Shown: positions 1-7,898 of the stretch, one piece after another
Numbering within the stretch: the first letter of the stretch is position 1
Layout: every line of letters begins with the position of its first letter
Assembly: GCF_021922925.1 (NCBI RefSeq)
Contig: NZ_CP040786.1
Location: forward strand, 310,001 to 374,000
Length of the DNA: 64,000 bases
Direction of reading: 5' to 3'
From: Clavibacter phaseoli
GTDB taxonomy: Bacteria; Actinomycetota; Actinomycetes; Actinomycetales; Microbacteriaceae
The notes under the pieces: generated by a model
Database searches by the model: none
What the model was told of the DNA's origin: nothing
What the model saw: the letters and a program-made list of their open reading frames with translations, nothing else
Translations under genes and position numbers: made by a program

Positions 1-239
1 TCCGGCTGCTGTCGCGGCTCGGGATCCTCGTCGGCACCGTCGAGACCGCCGCCCTCCCGGCCCTCCGCGCGGCCACGGCGGACGGCGACGGCGGCCGCAT
101 GTTCGGACCCCGCGGGCCCGGCCACCTCGGCGGCGCGCCCGCGGAGATCGCGCCGTTCTCCCGGGTCGCGGACCCGGCCGACGCGCGGCGCGTCTGGGCG
201 ATCTCGGAGGAGCTGACCGGCGTGCGCTTCCCGGCGTGA
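1..239 (+). CDS. SDR family oxidoreductase, C-terminal fragment
   Basis: Only the last 78 codons lie in the window; the gene starts upstream. The visible end reads through a glycine- and proline-rich stretch (MFGPRGPGHLGG) and finishes with a segment like ARRVWAISEELTGV followed by four residues. That ending, an Arg/Trp-containing helix leading to SEELTGV, is typical of retinol dehydrogenase/protochlorophyllide reductase-like short-chain dehydrogenases. The NAD(P)-binding and catalytic YxxxK regions are outside the window, so substrate and cofactor cannot be judged. A strong hairpin follows 13 bases after the stop codon. Family call is fairly secure; function is unknown. Confidence 0.75.
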   Translation, partial: RLLSRLGILVGTVETAALPALRAATADGDGGRMFGPRGPGHLGGAPAEIAPFSRVADPADARRVWAISEELTGVRFPA

Positions 240-252
240 GGCACCGGACGCG

Positions 253-289
253 CAGGAGCGCGCGGGCATCTCGTGCCCGCGCGCTCCTG
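253..289. terminator. Bidirectional hairpin terminator
   Basis: A perfect 16-bp inverted repeat (253-268 with 274-289) has a 5-base loop. It lies between the convergent SDR tail and the stress-protein gene at 309. There is no clear U-tract, as is common in high-GC actinobacteria. Confidence 0.8.
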
Positions 290-308
290 TGATCGCCTCG
301 CGGCGGGG

Positions 309-806
309 TCAGGCGCGCGGCGCGCCCGACGTGTCGAACAGGATCCGCGACGCCTCGGCGGCCCGCGCGCTGTCGACCAGCACGTCGTAGCGGCCGGCGG
401 TCAGCGTCTGGACGGAGGCGAAGTCGCGTTTGCCGCGCGTGGCGAAGTGGCCGACGAAGCCGAACAGCGCGCCCCAGAGAGCGCCGACGCCGACGGCGAC
501 GAGCAGCACGCCGAGGAACGCGACGCCGGGGATGAAGATCCCGAACAGCACGCCCAGCATGAGGCCGAACCAGGCGCCGCCCGCGGCCCCGCGCACCGCG
601 GCGCTGCCGTTGGTGACCCGGCCCGTGACCGTCTCGACGGTGCGCACGTCGTGGCCGACGATCTGCGTCGAGGCGACGGGGAACTCGCGGTCGGACAGCT
701 TGTCGACGGCGGCCTGCGCGTCGGCGTACTCGGTGTAGCTCGCGATCACCTCGCGGGGCGTGGCCGGGACGGCGTGCGCGCGGGGGTCGGTGCTCGGGGT
801 GGACAT
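309..806 (-). CDS. General-stress-type membrane protein with glycine-rich core
   Basis: A 165-residue protein. The N-terminal half (about residues 20-70) has the YTEYADAQAAVDKLSD and QIVGHDVRTVE pattern of the general stress protein 17M/YflT-like domain, found in small stress-induced proteins. The middle carries two hydrophobic, glycine-rich helices (about 85-125), probably a membrane hairpin or glycine-zipper. A short basic and acidic tail follows (TRGKRDFASVQTLTAGRYDVLVDS). The start at 806 is preferred over an in-frame upstream ATG because a GAGAGGAAG ribosome site sits just before it. The gene is divergent from the MarR gene at 902. The region between them holds an imperfect GGTTT-gagg-ATACC inverted repeat (851-864) that could be the MarR site. 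Role in stress is inferred from the family only. Confidence 0.7.
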   Translation of the reverse strand: MSTPSTDPRAHAVPATPREVIASYTEYADAQAAVDKLSDREFPVASTQIVGHDVRTVETVTGRVTNGSAAVRGAAGGAWFGLMLGVLFGIFIPGVAFLGVLLVAVGVGALWGALFGFVGHFATRGKRDFASVQTLTAGRYDVLVDSARAAEASRILFDTSGAPRA

Positions 807-901
807 GGGGTGCTTCCTCTCGGGTCGTGCGGCGTCCGGTCGGACGATATGGTTTGAGGATACCAACGGTCGGCGAGCGCGGAGGGGACGGGGATCGAAC
901 G

Positions 902-1426
902 GTGAGCGAGCTCCCAGGGAAGAGCGGTGGGAAGGACCCCGGCGGCGTCGCGGTCGGCGCGGCCATGGAGCGCGCGGTCCTCGCGATCACCCGCTGGGCC
1001 TCGCGGCCCGACGTCCGCCGGCGCATGCTCGCCGACGAGGGCGAGGCGTTCTCGTCGACCGACACCTGGCTCCTCGGCCATCTCGTGGAGCACGGCGCCG
1101 TGCGCATGCGCGTCCTCGCCGACTGGCAGGGCGTCGACAAGTCGACGATGACCGCGCACGTGCGGCGCCTCGAGGAGCGGGGCCTCGTGATCCGCGAGCC
1201 CGACCCCGGCGACCGGCGCGCGGTCCTCGTGCGCGCGACGCCCGACGCCGCGAGGGTGCTCGACCGCAACTCCGCGACGGCCCGCGCGCTCCTCGGCGAG
1301 CTCGTGGGGGAGTGGTCGCCGCGGGAGCGCACCGAGCTGACCCGGCTGCTCGGACGGCTCGTGGCGGAGATCGAGGCGGAGGGCGCGGACCGCGTCGGAG
1401 GGTCGGGCGACAGCGCATCCCGATGA
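902..1426 (+). CDS. MarR family transcriptional regulator
   Basis: A 174-residue winged-helix repressor. The HTH spans about residues 60-115, with the recognition region VDKSTMTAHVRRLEERGLV followed by the wing IREPDPGDRRAVLVRATPD, the classic MarR DxRxxxVxxT pattern. The C-terminal helix (about 140-165) is the usual dimerisation helix. I chose GTG 902, preceded by GAGGGGACGG; an in-frame ATG at 965 would remove 21 residues and has a poor ribosome site. It is divergent from the stress-type membrane protein at 309-806 and probably controls that gene and itself. The ligand cannot be predicted. Confidence 0.8.
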   Translation: MSELPGKSGGKDPGGVAVGAAMERAVLAITRWASRPDVRRRMLADEGEAFSSTDTWLLGHLVEHGAVRMRVLADWQGVDKSTMTAHVRRLEERGLVIREPDPGDRRAVLVRATPDAARVLDRNSATARALLGELVGEWSPRERTELTRLLGRLVAEIEAEGADRVGGSGDSASR

Positions 1427-1480
1427 TCCGTCCCGGGCGGCAGTTCCTCGGCGCGGCGAGCGTCCGCGACGCCGTCCGCT

Positions 1481-1494
1481 CGTGAACGTTCACG
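1481..1494. promoter_or_regulatory. LacI-type operator, distal copy
   Basis: The perfect palindrome CGTGAACGTTCACG has the central CG typical of LacI/GalR operators. An identical copy lies 67 bp downstream (centre to centre), with the promoter of the 1588 gene between them. Confidence 0.75.
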
Positions 1495-1514
1495 AGCCAC
1501 CCGCGCCCCATCCC

Positions 1515-1544
1515 TTGACGATCCCGCCGTCCGCCCCGTAGCAT
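1515..1544 (+). promoter_or_regulatory. Sigma70-type promoter of the dehydrogenase-LacI operon
   Basis: TTGACG (1515-1520), an 18-base spacer and TAGCAT (1539-1544) form a good housekeeping promoter. The predicted start near 1551 falls inside the downstream operator, so a bound repressor would block initiation. Confidence 0.7.
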
Positions 1545-1547
1545 CGT

Positions 1548-1561
1548 CGTGAACGTTCACG
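1548..1561. promoter_or_regulatory. LacI-type operator, proximal copy
   Basis: A second exact copy of CGTGAACGTTCACG overlaps the predicted transcription start. Two sites flanking a promoter suggest DNA looping or cooperative repression by the LacI-family protein encoded at the end of the same operon. Confidence 0.75.
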
Positions 1562-1587
1562 CCGACGACGCCGCGAAGGGCACCACC

Positions 1588-3606
1588 ATGACCGACCCCA
1601 CATCGACCACCCCGACCGCACCCGGCTGGGCGGTCCTCGGCCCGGGCTCCATCGCCCGCCGCTTCCTCTCCCAGCTCCCCGCGAGCGAGCGGGACGCCCG
1701 CCTCGTCGCCGCCGGCAGCTCGAGCGCCGAGCGCGCCGGTGCCTTCGCGGCCGCGGCCGCCGACCACGGCTTCGCCGACGTCACGGGCGCCGACTACGAC
1801 GCCGTCCTCGCGGATCCCGCCGTCGACGCCGTCTACATCTCCACCGTGCACACCGGCCACGCCGACCTCGTGATCCGGGCCCTCGAGGCCGGCAAGGCCG
1901 TCCTCTGCGAGAAGCCGCTCGCCGTCAACCACGGCACCGCGATGGCGGTCGTCGACGCGGCCCGCGAGGCCGGCCTCCCGCTGGTCGAGGCGTACATGTA
2001 CCGCTTCCACCCGCAGACCGCGGCGCTCCTCGAGCTGCTGCGCGAGGGCGTCATCGGCGAGGTCGCCCACGTCGACGCGTCGTTCTCGTTCCGCACCGGA
2101 TCCCGCACCGGCCGCCTCTACGACACCGCGACCGCGGGCGGCGGGATCCTCGACGTCGGCGGGTACACCGTCACCGCCGCGGCCGCCGTCGTGCAGGCCG
2201 CGACCGGGATCGCCGTGGCCGAGCCGCTCACCCTCGAGGTCGAGGGCACCGTCGGGCCGACGGGCGTCGACGAGTGGTCCGTCGCGCGCGTGGCCTACCG
2301 CGGCGGGATCACCGCGACCCTCCGCACGGGCGTCGCGCTCGACGAGCCGCAGGCGCTCACGATCCTGGGCTCGAGGGGCCGGATCCACCTCAGCGACCCG
2401 TGGACCCTCGGCGACGCGCCCACCATCGAGGTCTCCGTCGTCGGCGAGGAGCCGCGCACGCTCACGTTCGCGGGCGCGAAGCCGTACGCCATCGAGTCCG
2501 ACGCCACGACCGACGCCCTCGCGGCCGGCCTCGGCGAGGCCGCGCAGATGACGCTCGACGAGACGCTCGCCACCGCCCGCACGCTCGACCGCTGGCGCGC
2601 CGCGCTCGAGCTGCGCTACCCGTTCGAGTCCGAGGACGCCGACATCCCCACGGTCCCCGGCCGACCCCTCCGCGTCCGCGACGACAGCCCGATGCTCTAC
2701 GGCGAGATCCCCGGCGTCGGCAAGCGCATGTCGCGCCTCGTCATGGGCGTCGACAACCAGCCGGACCTCGCGCACGCATCCGCGATCTTCGACCACTTCG
2801 TCGAGCAGGGCGGCAACGCCTTCGACACCGGCTACATCTACGGCGGCGGCGTGCTCGAGGGGCGCCTGGGGAAGTGGATCCAGAACCGCGGCATCCGCGA
2901 GGACGTGGTCGTCATCACCAAGGGCGCCCACACCCCGCACTGCGACCCCGAGTCGCTCACGAGCCAGCTGCTCGAGAGCCTCGAGCGCCAGGGCACCGAC
3001 TACGCCGACATCTACCTCATGCACCGCGACAACCTCGAGGTGCCGGTGGGGGAGTTCGTCGACGTGATGGACGAGCACCAGCGCGCCGGGCGGATCCGCT
3101 CCTACGGCGTCTCCAACTGGACGCCCGAGCGCTTCGACGAGGCGCAGGCGTACGCGAAGGCGAACGGCCGCGCGGGGTTCCAGGCGCTGAGCGACCACTT
3201 CGGCCTGGCCGAGGCGTACGACGTGCCGTGGGCGGGCTGCGTGCACGTCACGGATCCCGCGTCCAAGGCGTGGCTCGAGGAGCGGCAGATCCCGTTGCTC
3301 CCGTGGTCGTCGCAGGCCCGCGGCTTCTTCACGGGCCGCGCCCGCCCCGACGACCTGAGCGACCCGGAGCTCGTGCGCTGCTACTACGGCGACGACAACT
3401 TCGAGCGCCTCCGTCGCGCCGAGCAGCTGGGAGCGGAGCACGGCGTGCAGGCCACGGCGATCGCGCTGGCCTACGTGCTCGCGCAGCCGTTCCCGACGTT
3501 CCCGCTGTTCGGGCCCCGCACCATCACGGAGGTCCGCTCCTCGATGCGCGGCCTGTCGATCGAGCTCACCCCGGAGCAGGTGGCGTGGCTGGACCTGCGC
3601 GGCTGA
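1588..3606 (+). CDS. Gfo/Idh/MocA dehydrogenase fused to aldo/keto reductase
   Basis: A 672-residue two-domain enzyme. Residues 12-350 are a Gfo/Idh/MocA oxidoreductase: Rossmann start VLGPGSIARRF (16-26), the family CEKPL motif (107-111) and the GGGILDVGGY region. Residues 360-672 are an aldo/keto reductase with the full apparent tetrad: Asp413 and Tyr418 in FDTGYIY, Lys445 in ITKGAH and His479 in LMHRD. Both domains are NAD(P)-dependent families acting on sugars or small carbonyls, so the fusion could oxidise and then reduce a sugar derivative (inference). ATG 1588 was chosen because the longer in-frame reading starts inside the operator. The gene heads an operon with the LacI regulator and is flanked by two LacI-type operators. 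Confidence 0.85.
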   Translation: MTDPTSTTPTAPGWAVLGPGSIARRFLSQLPASERDARLVAAGSSSAERAGAFAAAAADHGFADVTGADYDAVLADPAVDAVYISTVHTGHADLVIRALEAGKAVLCEKPLAVNHGTAMAVVDAAREAGLPLVEAYMYRFHPQTAALLELLREGVIGEVAHVDASFSFRTGSRTGRLYDTATAGGGILDVGGYTVTAAAAVVQAATGIAVAEPLTLEVEGTVGPTGVDEWSVARVAYRGGITATLRTGVALDEPQALTILGSRGRIHLSDPWTLGDAPTIEVSVVGEEPRTLTFAGAKPYAIESDATTDALAAGLGEAAQMTLDETLATARTLDRWRAALELRYPFESEDADIPTVPGRPLRVRDDSPMLYGEIPGVGKRMSRLVMGVDNQPDLAHASAIFDHFVEQGGNAFDTGYIYGGGVLEGRLGKWIQNRGIREDVVVITKGAHTPHCDPESLTSQLLESLERQGTDYADIYLMHRDNLEVPVGEFVDVMDEHQRAGRIRSYGVSNWTPERFDEAQAYAKANGRAGFQALSDHFGLAEAYDVPWAGCVHVTDPASKAWLEERQIPLLPWSSQARGFFTGRARPDDLSDPELVRCYYGDDNFERLRRAEQLGAEHGVQATAIALAYVLAQPFPTFPLFGPRTITEVRSSMRGLSIELTPEQVAWLDLRG

Positions 3607-4631
3607 GCGACCCCGACGACGCGGGGAGGGGCGCGGCCGGTCGTGACACGGCCGGCCGCGCCACCATCCACGACGTCGCGGCCGCCGCGGGGGTCTCCCG
3701 CCAGACCGTGACGCGCGCGATGAACGGCATGCCGGGCATCAGCGCGGAGACGAAGCGCCGCGTGCTCGACGCCGCGGATCAGCTCGCGTACCGGCCGTCG
3801 CGGTTCGGGCGCGGGCTCGTCACGGGCGGGGACCACCAGCTCGGCCTCGTCGTCGACGACCTCAGGAACCCGTGGTCGCCCGAGCTCGCGGCCGCGGTCG
3901 TGCGCGTCGCGGCGGCCCGCGGCTGGAACGTGTCGCTCGCCGACGTCGGCCTCGCCGCCGACTCCGACCGCATGGTGGAGGCGCTCGGCGCGCAGACCGA
4001 CGCGGTGATCGGGACCCTCGGGTTCCGCGCGGCCGAGTGGATCGCGCGGCTCGGCTCCGTGCCGGTCGTCGAGCTGGATCCGCACGCCGACCCGATCCGC
4101 GCCGCCGTCCTCCTGGATCCGTCCGAGGCGATCGAGGCGCTCGCGGACCACCTGGAGTCCGTCGGCGTGCGCCACCCGGTCGTGCTCGACGCCGCGGTCG
4201 TCGCGGGTCCCAGCGCGCGCGCCGCGCTGCTCGTGCGCGCGTTCGAGGCCCGGTCGATGGAGGTGTCCGTCGTCCGCGCCTCCGCGCCCACCGCGGAGGC
4301 CGCCGCCGTCGCGACCGAGCGCGTCGTCGCCCGCCCGCGCACGGCCGACGCGATTGTCGCCTTCAACGACGTGTGCGCGCTCGGCGTGCTCTCCGCCTGC
4401 CGCCGCGCGGGCGTCGACGTGCCGGGGGAGGTCCGCGTGGTCGGCATCGACGGCCTCTCGCTCGGCCGCCTGCTCGCGCCCACCCTCACGACGCTCGCGG
4501 TGGACCTCGACGAGCTCGCCCGCCACGCGCTCGACCTCGCGGTCGCCATGATCGCGGGCGACCTGCCGCGCTCCGGTCCCGAGGTGATCCGCACGGTGCG
4601 GCACCAGCTGGTGGTGCGCGAGTCGGCGTAG
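3585..4631 (+). CDS. LacI family transcriptional regulator
   Basis: A 348-residue repressor. The LacI HTH lies near residues 25-75: TIHDVAAAAGVSRQTVTRAMNG then RRVLDAADQLAYRPSRFGRG, including the hinge helix. A periplasmic-binding-protein-like effector domain follows, ending with the usual VVGIDGLSLGRLLAPTLTTLAVD segment. No ATG precedes the HTH. The best start is GTG 3585, which has GGAGCAGG just upstream and overlaps the end of the 1588 gene by 22 bases, so translation is probably coupled. It most likely binds the two CGTGAACGTTCACG sites ahead of its own operon and responds to a sugar or sugar acid handled by the fusion enzyme. The match of regulator and site is inference. Confidence 0.85.
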   Translation: MAGPARLSDPDDAGRGAAGRDTAGRATIHDVAAAAGVSRQTVTRAMNGMPGISAETKRRVLDAADQLAYRPSRFGRGLVTGGDHQLGLVVDDLRNPWSPELAAAVVRVAAARGWNVSLADVGLAADSDRMVEALGAQTDAVIGTLGFRAAEWIARLGSVPVVELDPHADPIRAAVLLDPSEAIEALADHLESVGVRHPVVLDAAVVAGPSARAALLVRAFEARSMEVSVVRASAPTAEAAAVATERVVARPRTADAIVAFNDVCALGVLSACRRAGVDVPGEVRVVGIDGLSLGRLLAPTLTTLAVDLDELARHALDLAVAMIAGDLPRSGPEVIRTVRHQLVVRESA

Positions 4632-4640
4632 GCGCCCTCG

Positions 4641-5540
4641 TCAGAAGACGGCGATCGGGTTCACGGGCACGCCCGTCAGGCCGTGGATCCGCGGCGGCGC
4701 CACGCTGAGCAGGAACGACCGGCGGTCGAGCTCCCGGCAGACGGCCGCGAGCTCCTCGACGGCGGCGCTGTCGATGAGCGGCATGCCGAGCCGGGCCAGC
4801 GCCACCATGTGCATCGGCATGGGGATGTCGGGATCGCGCGGCGGGAAGCCGTCGCTGACGTCGCCCGCGTAGAGGGCGACGCCGCGCGCGTGCATCCACC
4901 GCACCGCGTCGACGGTCATGCCGGGTCCGGGCTCCGCGGCGTCCCAGGCGAACGCCCATCCGCTCCGGACGACCAGGGCGTCGCCGGGCTCGAGTGCCAC
5001 GCCGCCGCGCGCCTCCGCGGCGTCGAGGTCGGCCGCCGTGATCGGGTGGCCCGACGGCAGCTTGCCCTCCGGCGCGAGGTCGAGCAGCACGCCGCGCGTG
5101 ACGACGCCCGCCGCGAACGCCGTCGTGGATCCGGATTCCACGTGCCCGCCCGGCACCGCCTCCGCGAGGGGCCGGCCCGGGTACGCGACGCCGTCGACCG
5201 GCATGTGCACGACGGCGTCGATGTGCGTCATGGCCGGGTGGTGCGGCGTCACCACGAGGACCTCGGACATGCCCATCGGCGGGGTGCCGGTGTGCAGCAG
5301 CGCCTGCTGCACGGGCGGCGACGGCGGCGACGGGGGAGCGAAGGGCCCGCCCAGCATCGACGCGGGCTCGACGGGCAGCGCGAGCGAGACCCAGCGGCCG
5401 GTCCGCACCGCGGCGGCGGCGCGGGCGCGGGCCTGGTCGTCGACGAGGTTCAGGGTGCCGAGCTCGTCGTCGCGGCCCCAGCGGCCGCGGTCGTCGGGCA
5501 GCGCGGAGTGCGCGGGCTGCGCGGTGGTCGGTGCGGTCAT
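4641..5540 (-). CDS. Cyclase-family metal hydrolase
   Basis: A 299-residue member of the cyclase/kynurenine formamidase-like family (PF04199). The metal-binding region is HPAMTHIDAVVHM, which keeps the His, Thr-His, Asp and last His of the usual HxGTHxDxPxH motif but has Val in place of Pro. A second conserved part (LEPGDALVVRSGW, then HARGVALYAGD) matches the family. Such enzymes hydrolyse amides or lactones using Mn or Zn; the substrate here is unknown. It converges on the LacI gene with a 9-base gap. It is divergent from a MarR gene, and inverted repeats between the two suggest MarR control. Confidence 0.8.
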   Translation of the reverse strand: MTAPTTAQPAHSALPDDRGRWGRDDELGTLNLVDDQARARAAAAVRTGRWVSLALPVEPASMLGGPFAPPSPPSPPVQQALLHTGTPPMGMSEVLVVTPHHPAMTHIDAVVHMPVDGVAYPGRPLAEAVPGGHVESGSTTAFAAGVVTRGVLLDLAPEGKLPSGHPITAADLDAAEARGGVALEPGDALVVRSGWAFAWDAAEPGPGMTVDAVRWMHARGVALYAGDVSDGFPPRDPDIPMPMHMVALARLGMPLIDSAAVEELAAVCRELDRRSFLLSVAPPRIHGLTGVPVNPIAVF

Positions 5541-5598
5541 GTGCGGTGTCCTGTCTGGTCGATGCGATCCGGAGCGGGCGCTCCGAGATCCTGCAGAA

Positions 5599-5641
5599 GC
5601 AGGTACCTGCATGTTACGCACCAGCAGGACCCTGTTGGTGC
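5599..5641. promoter_or_regulatory. Candidate MarR operators between divergent genes
   Basis: Two dyads lie in the divergent interval: the perfect palindrome GCAGGTACCTGC (5599-5610), and GCACCAGCAG (5618-5627) paired with CTGTTGGTGC (5632-5641) with one mismatch. Two nearby symmetric sites of this size fit a MarR dimer. Confidence 0.55.
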
Positions 5642-5673
5642 AGGTGGGCGCGATCATGCGCGAGGATCGGCAC

Positions 5674-6138
5674 ATGGTCAGGAACGACGACGGGGCGCTC
5701 GAGGCGGTGCTCGGGTGGAACGCGGTGAAGGTCGCGCGCATCATCGGGGCCCGGATCACGGCGGAGCTGGCCGCGCACGACATCAGCCTCGTGCAGTTCG
5801 GCGTGCTCTCCTGCCTGGCGGGCGGCACGCAGATGACGTCGGCCGACATCGCCCGGGCCGTCTTCGTGCGGCCGCAGAGCATGTCCGAGGTGCTCGACGG
5901 CATGGAGCGCCGCGGGCTCGTGCAGCGGGTCGGCGTCCGGTCGAAGGGCCGCCGCAATCCCGTCCGCATCACCGAGGCGGGCGAGCGCGCGCTCGCGGCC
6001 TCGCAGGAGATCGCGACGGGGACGAACGACCTCAGCGGCTACGGGATGAGCGACGCCGAGAGCGCGCAGCTGAACGCGCTGCTCCTCACGGTCATCCGGA
6101 ACGCCGACGAGCAGCCGCCCGGGGACCCGGCGCTCTGA
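5674..6138 (+). CDS. MarR family transcriptional regulator
   Basis: A 154-residue MarR protein. The HTH covers about residues 45-95 (MTSADIARAVFVRPQSMSEVLDGMERRGLV), followed by the wing QRVGVRSKGRRNPVRITEAGE, which is degenerate compared with the usual DxRxxxV. ATG 5674 has GAGGA seven bases upstream; ATG 5656, six codons earlier, is also possible. The gene is divergent from the cyclase-family hydrolase, and the interval holds two dyad sites, so local regulation of the hydrolase is likely. MarR-cyclase pairs usually respond to an aromatic or amide compound, but nothing here identifies one. Confidence 0.8.
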   Translation: MVRNDDGALEAVLGWNAVKVARIIGARITAELAAHDISLVQFGVLSCLAGGTQMTSADIARAVFVRPQSMSEVLDGMERRGLVQRVGVRSKGRRNPVRITEAGERALAASQEIATGTNDLSGYGMSDAESAQLNALLLTVIRNADEQPPGDPAL

Positions 6139-6246
6139 CGCCCGCCCGCTGATCCGCGCGCTCCGGCCCTGGCCCGCGCGGCCGCCGGTGGCTAGCGTGG
6201 CCCCGACGGCGCGCGACGAGGCCGCCGTCGGACCCGAGGAGCAGCC

Positions 6247-6729
6247 ATGCCGCGCATCACCCCCACCCTGTGGTTCGGCGAGGAGATCGAGGAGGCGGCC
6301 CGGTTCTACGTCGACCTGTTCCCCGGCTCGCGGATCATGGACACGTCCCGCTACCCGGACGACTTCCCCGACCCGGCCTTGCGCGGCACGGCCCTCGTGG
6401 TCGACCTCGAGCTCGACGGCCAGCCGTACCGCCTGCTCAACGGCGGCGCGGGCATGGAGGCGACCGAGGCGGTGTCGCTCTCGATCTCGGTCGTCGGGCA
6501 GGAGGAGGTCGACCGCTACTGGGACGCCTTCGCCGCGGACGGCGGGACCGAGGGCCGGTGCGGCTGGGTGCGCGACCGCTGGGGGTTCTGGTGGCAGGTG
6601 GTGCCCGAGGAGATGGGCAGCACGATCGGCGGGCCCGACCCCGAGGGCGCCGCGCGGGCGATGGCCGCGATGATGGGCATGGGCCGGCTGGTCGTGGCCG
6701 ATCTGCAGGCGGCGTACGACGGGCGGTGA
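6247..6729 (+). CDS. PhnB-like VOC superfamily protein
   Basis: A 160-residue protein of the PhnB/3-demethylubiquinone methyltransferase-like branch of the VOC (glyoxalase) superfamily. It starts with the usual PTLWFGEEIEEAARFYVDLFPGS, has the ALVVDLELDGQPYRLLNGG strand and LSISVVGQEEVDRYWD, and ends with WGFWWQVVPEEM. Family members bind a small molecule or metal, but few have a proven reaction. It appears to be a single-gene unit with a TAGCGT hexamer (about 55 bases upstream) and an AGGAGCAGCC ribosome site. It converges on the WYL regulator. A second PhnB-like gene lies at 7899, suggesting relatedness, although the two differ widely in sequence. Confidence 0.8.
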   Translation: MPRITPTLWFGEEIEEAARFYVDLFPGSRIMDTSRYPDDFPDPALRGTALVVDLELDGQPYRLLNGGAGMEATEAVSLSISVVGQEEVDRYWDAFAADGGTEGRCGWVRDRWGFWWQVVPEEMGSTIGGPDPEGAARAMAAMMGMGRLVVADLQAAYDGR

Positions 6730-6763
6730 CGCCGGGCGGTGGCGCGCGGCGCCGACGCCCGTC

Positions 6764-7780
6764 TCAGCTCGCCGGGGCGGCCGCGGCGCTTGCGTACCGG
6801 CCGGCGAGCTCCGCGCACGCGTCGCGCAGCTCCGGCGGGCCCACGACCTCGAAGTCGGCGCCCGAGCGACCGAGCTCGGCGGCGAGGGCGTGCCACGACC
6901 AGGATCCGGCCTCGTAGCGGCACCGGCCGCCCCCGAGGTCCTCGACCACCGCGCCGTCGACCGCGTACGGCGCGACGGCCGCGGCGGGCAGGTCGAGCAG
7001 GACCGTGCCGACGCAGGGCCAGCGGCCGTCCGCCGACGTCGATCCCCGGAAGCGCGCCGTCATGAAGCCCGCCGCGTCGCCGCCCGGCAGCGCGCGCCGG
7101 TCGAACCGCCGGCCGCCGTGCGACTTCAGCTCCATCCGGTCGACGCGGTGCACGCGCCAGTCGTCGCGCTCGGTCGACCAGCCGATCACGTACCAGCGAC
7201 CCGCGCGCAGGACGAGGTGGTGCGGCTCGATGCGCCGCGGCGGCCGCGGCTCCGCGGTCGTCTCCGCGGCGCCGGACGCCGGGTGGAGGTCGAAGCGGAT
7301 CTCCTCCCGCCGCTGGATCGCGTCGCCGATCCGCAGCAGCGCCTCGGGGTCGACGCGGACGGCCGCTCCGCGCGACGGATCCGCCGCGGCCTCGACCTCG
7401 AGGCGGGCGACGCGCGTCGCCAGGCGGTCGGGCATCAGGCGCGTGACGGTGCGCAGGGCGCGCGCCGCCGCCTCCTCCACGGCCGTGCCGGTGAGCGCCG
7501 TCGTCCGCAGCGCGAGGGCGACCGCGAGCGCCTGCTCGTCGTCGAGGAGGAGGGGCGGCAGGTCGGATCCTGACCCGAGCCGGTAGCCGCCCAGGGGCCC
7601 GCGCGTCGTGTCGATCGCGTAGCCGAGCTCGCGGAGGCGCTCCACGTCGCGCCGTATGGTGCGCGGCGTCGTGCCCAGGCGCTCGGCGAGGACCGGTCCC
7701 GGCCACTCGCGCGGCGACTGCAGCAGCGAGAGGAGCGCGAGCAGCCGGCGGGAGGTGAGGGCGGCGGATCCGGTGGGCAT
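6764..7780 (-). CDS. HTH-WYL domain transcriptional regulator
   Basis: A 338-residue regulator. Residues 8-65 are a DeoR-like HTH (RRLLALLSLLQS then LAERLGTTPRTIRRDVERLRELGY). The RGPLGGYRLGSGSDLPPLLLDDEQALAVALAL segment is the usual linker. The WYL domain follows at about 150-230, here HLVLRAGRWYVIGWSTERDDWRVHRVDRM, and a C-terminal WCX-like domain ends the protein. ATG 7780 is preceded by CAAGAT six bases upstream, which suggests a leaderless transcript. A perfect 12-bp inverted repeat sits directly beyond that hexamer, between this gene and the divergent PhnB-like gene at 7899. The regulator therefore probably controls itself and that gene. WYL domains sense nucleic acids or small ligands in other systems. 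Confidence 0.85.
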   Translation of the reverse strand: MPTGSAALTSRRLLALLSLLQSPREWPGPVLAERLGTTPRTIRRDVERLRELGYAIDTTRGPLGGYRLGSGSDLPPLLLDDEQALAVALALRTTALTGTAVEEAAARALRTVTRLMPDRLATRVARLEVEAAADPSRGAAVRVDPEALLRIGDAIQRREEIRFDLHPASGAAETTAEPRPPRRIEPHHLVLRAGRWYVIGWSTERDDWRVHRVDRMELKSHGGRRFDRRALPGGDAAGFMTARFRGSTSADGRWPCVGTVLLDLPAAAVAPYAVDGAVVEDLGGGRCRYEAGSWSWHALAAELGRSGADFEVVGPPELRDACAELAGRYASAAAAPAS

Positions 7781-7793
7781 GGCCCCATCTTGA

Positions 7794-7828
7794 CGCGCGT
7801 ACAGGACGCAAGCGGACCTGTACGCGCG
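7794..7828. promoter_or_regulatory. Operator-like 12-bp perfect inverted repeat
   Basis: CGCGCGTACAGG (7794-7805) is matched exactly by CCTGTACGCGCG (7817-7828) with an 11-base spacer. It lies between the WYL regulator and the PhnB-like gene, right beside the regulator's -10 hexamer. The spacing puts the half-site centres 23 bp apart, about two helical turns. Confidence 0.65.
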
Positions 7829-7898
7829 ATGGGCTGTCCTCGACGGCGGATCCGCCGTCGACCGGCGCTCGAACCCGAGCACGCATCCAGGAGGACCC

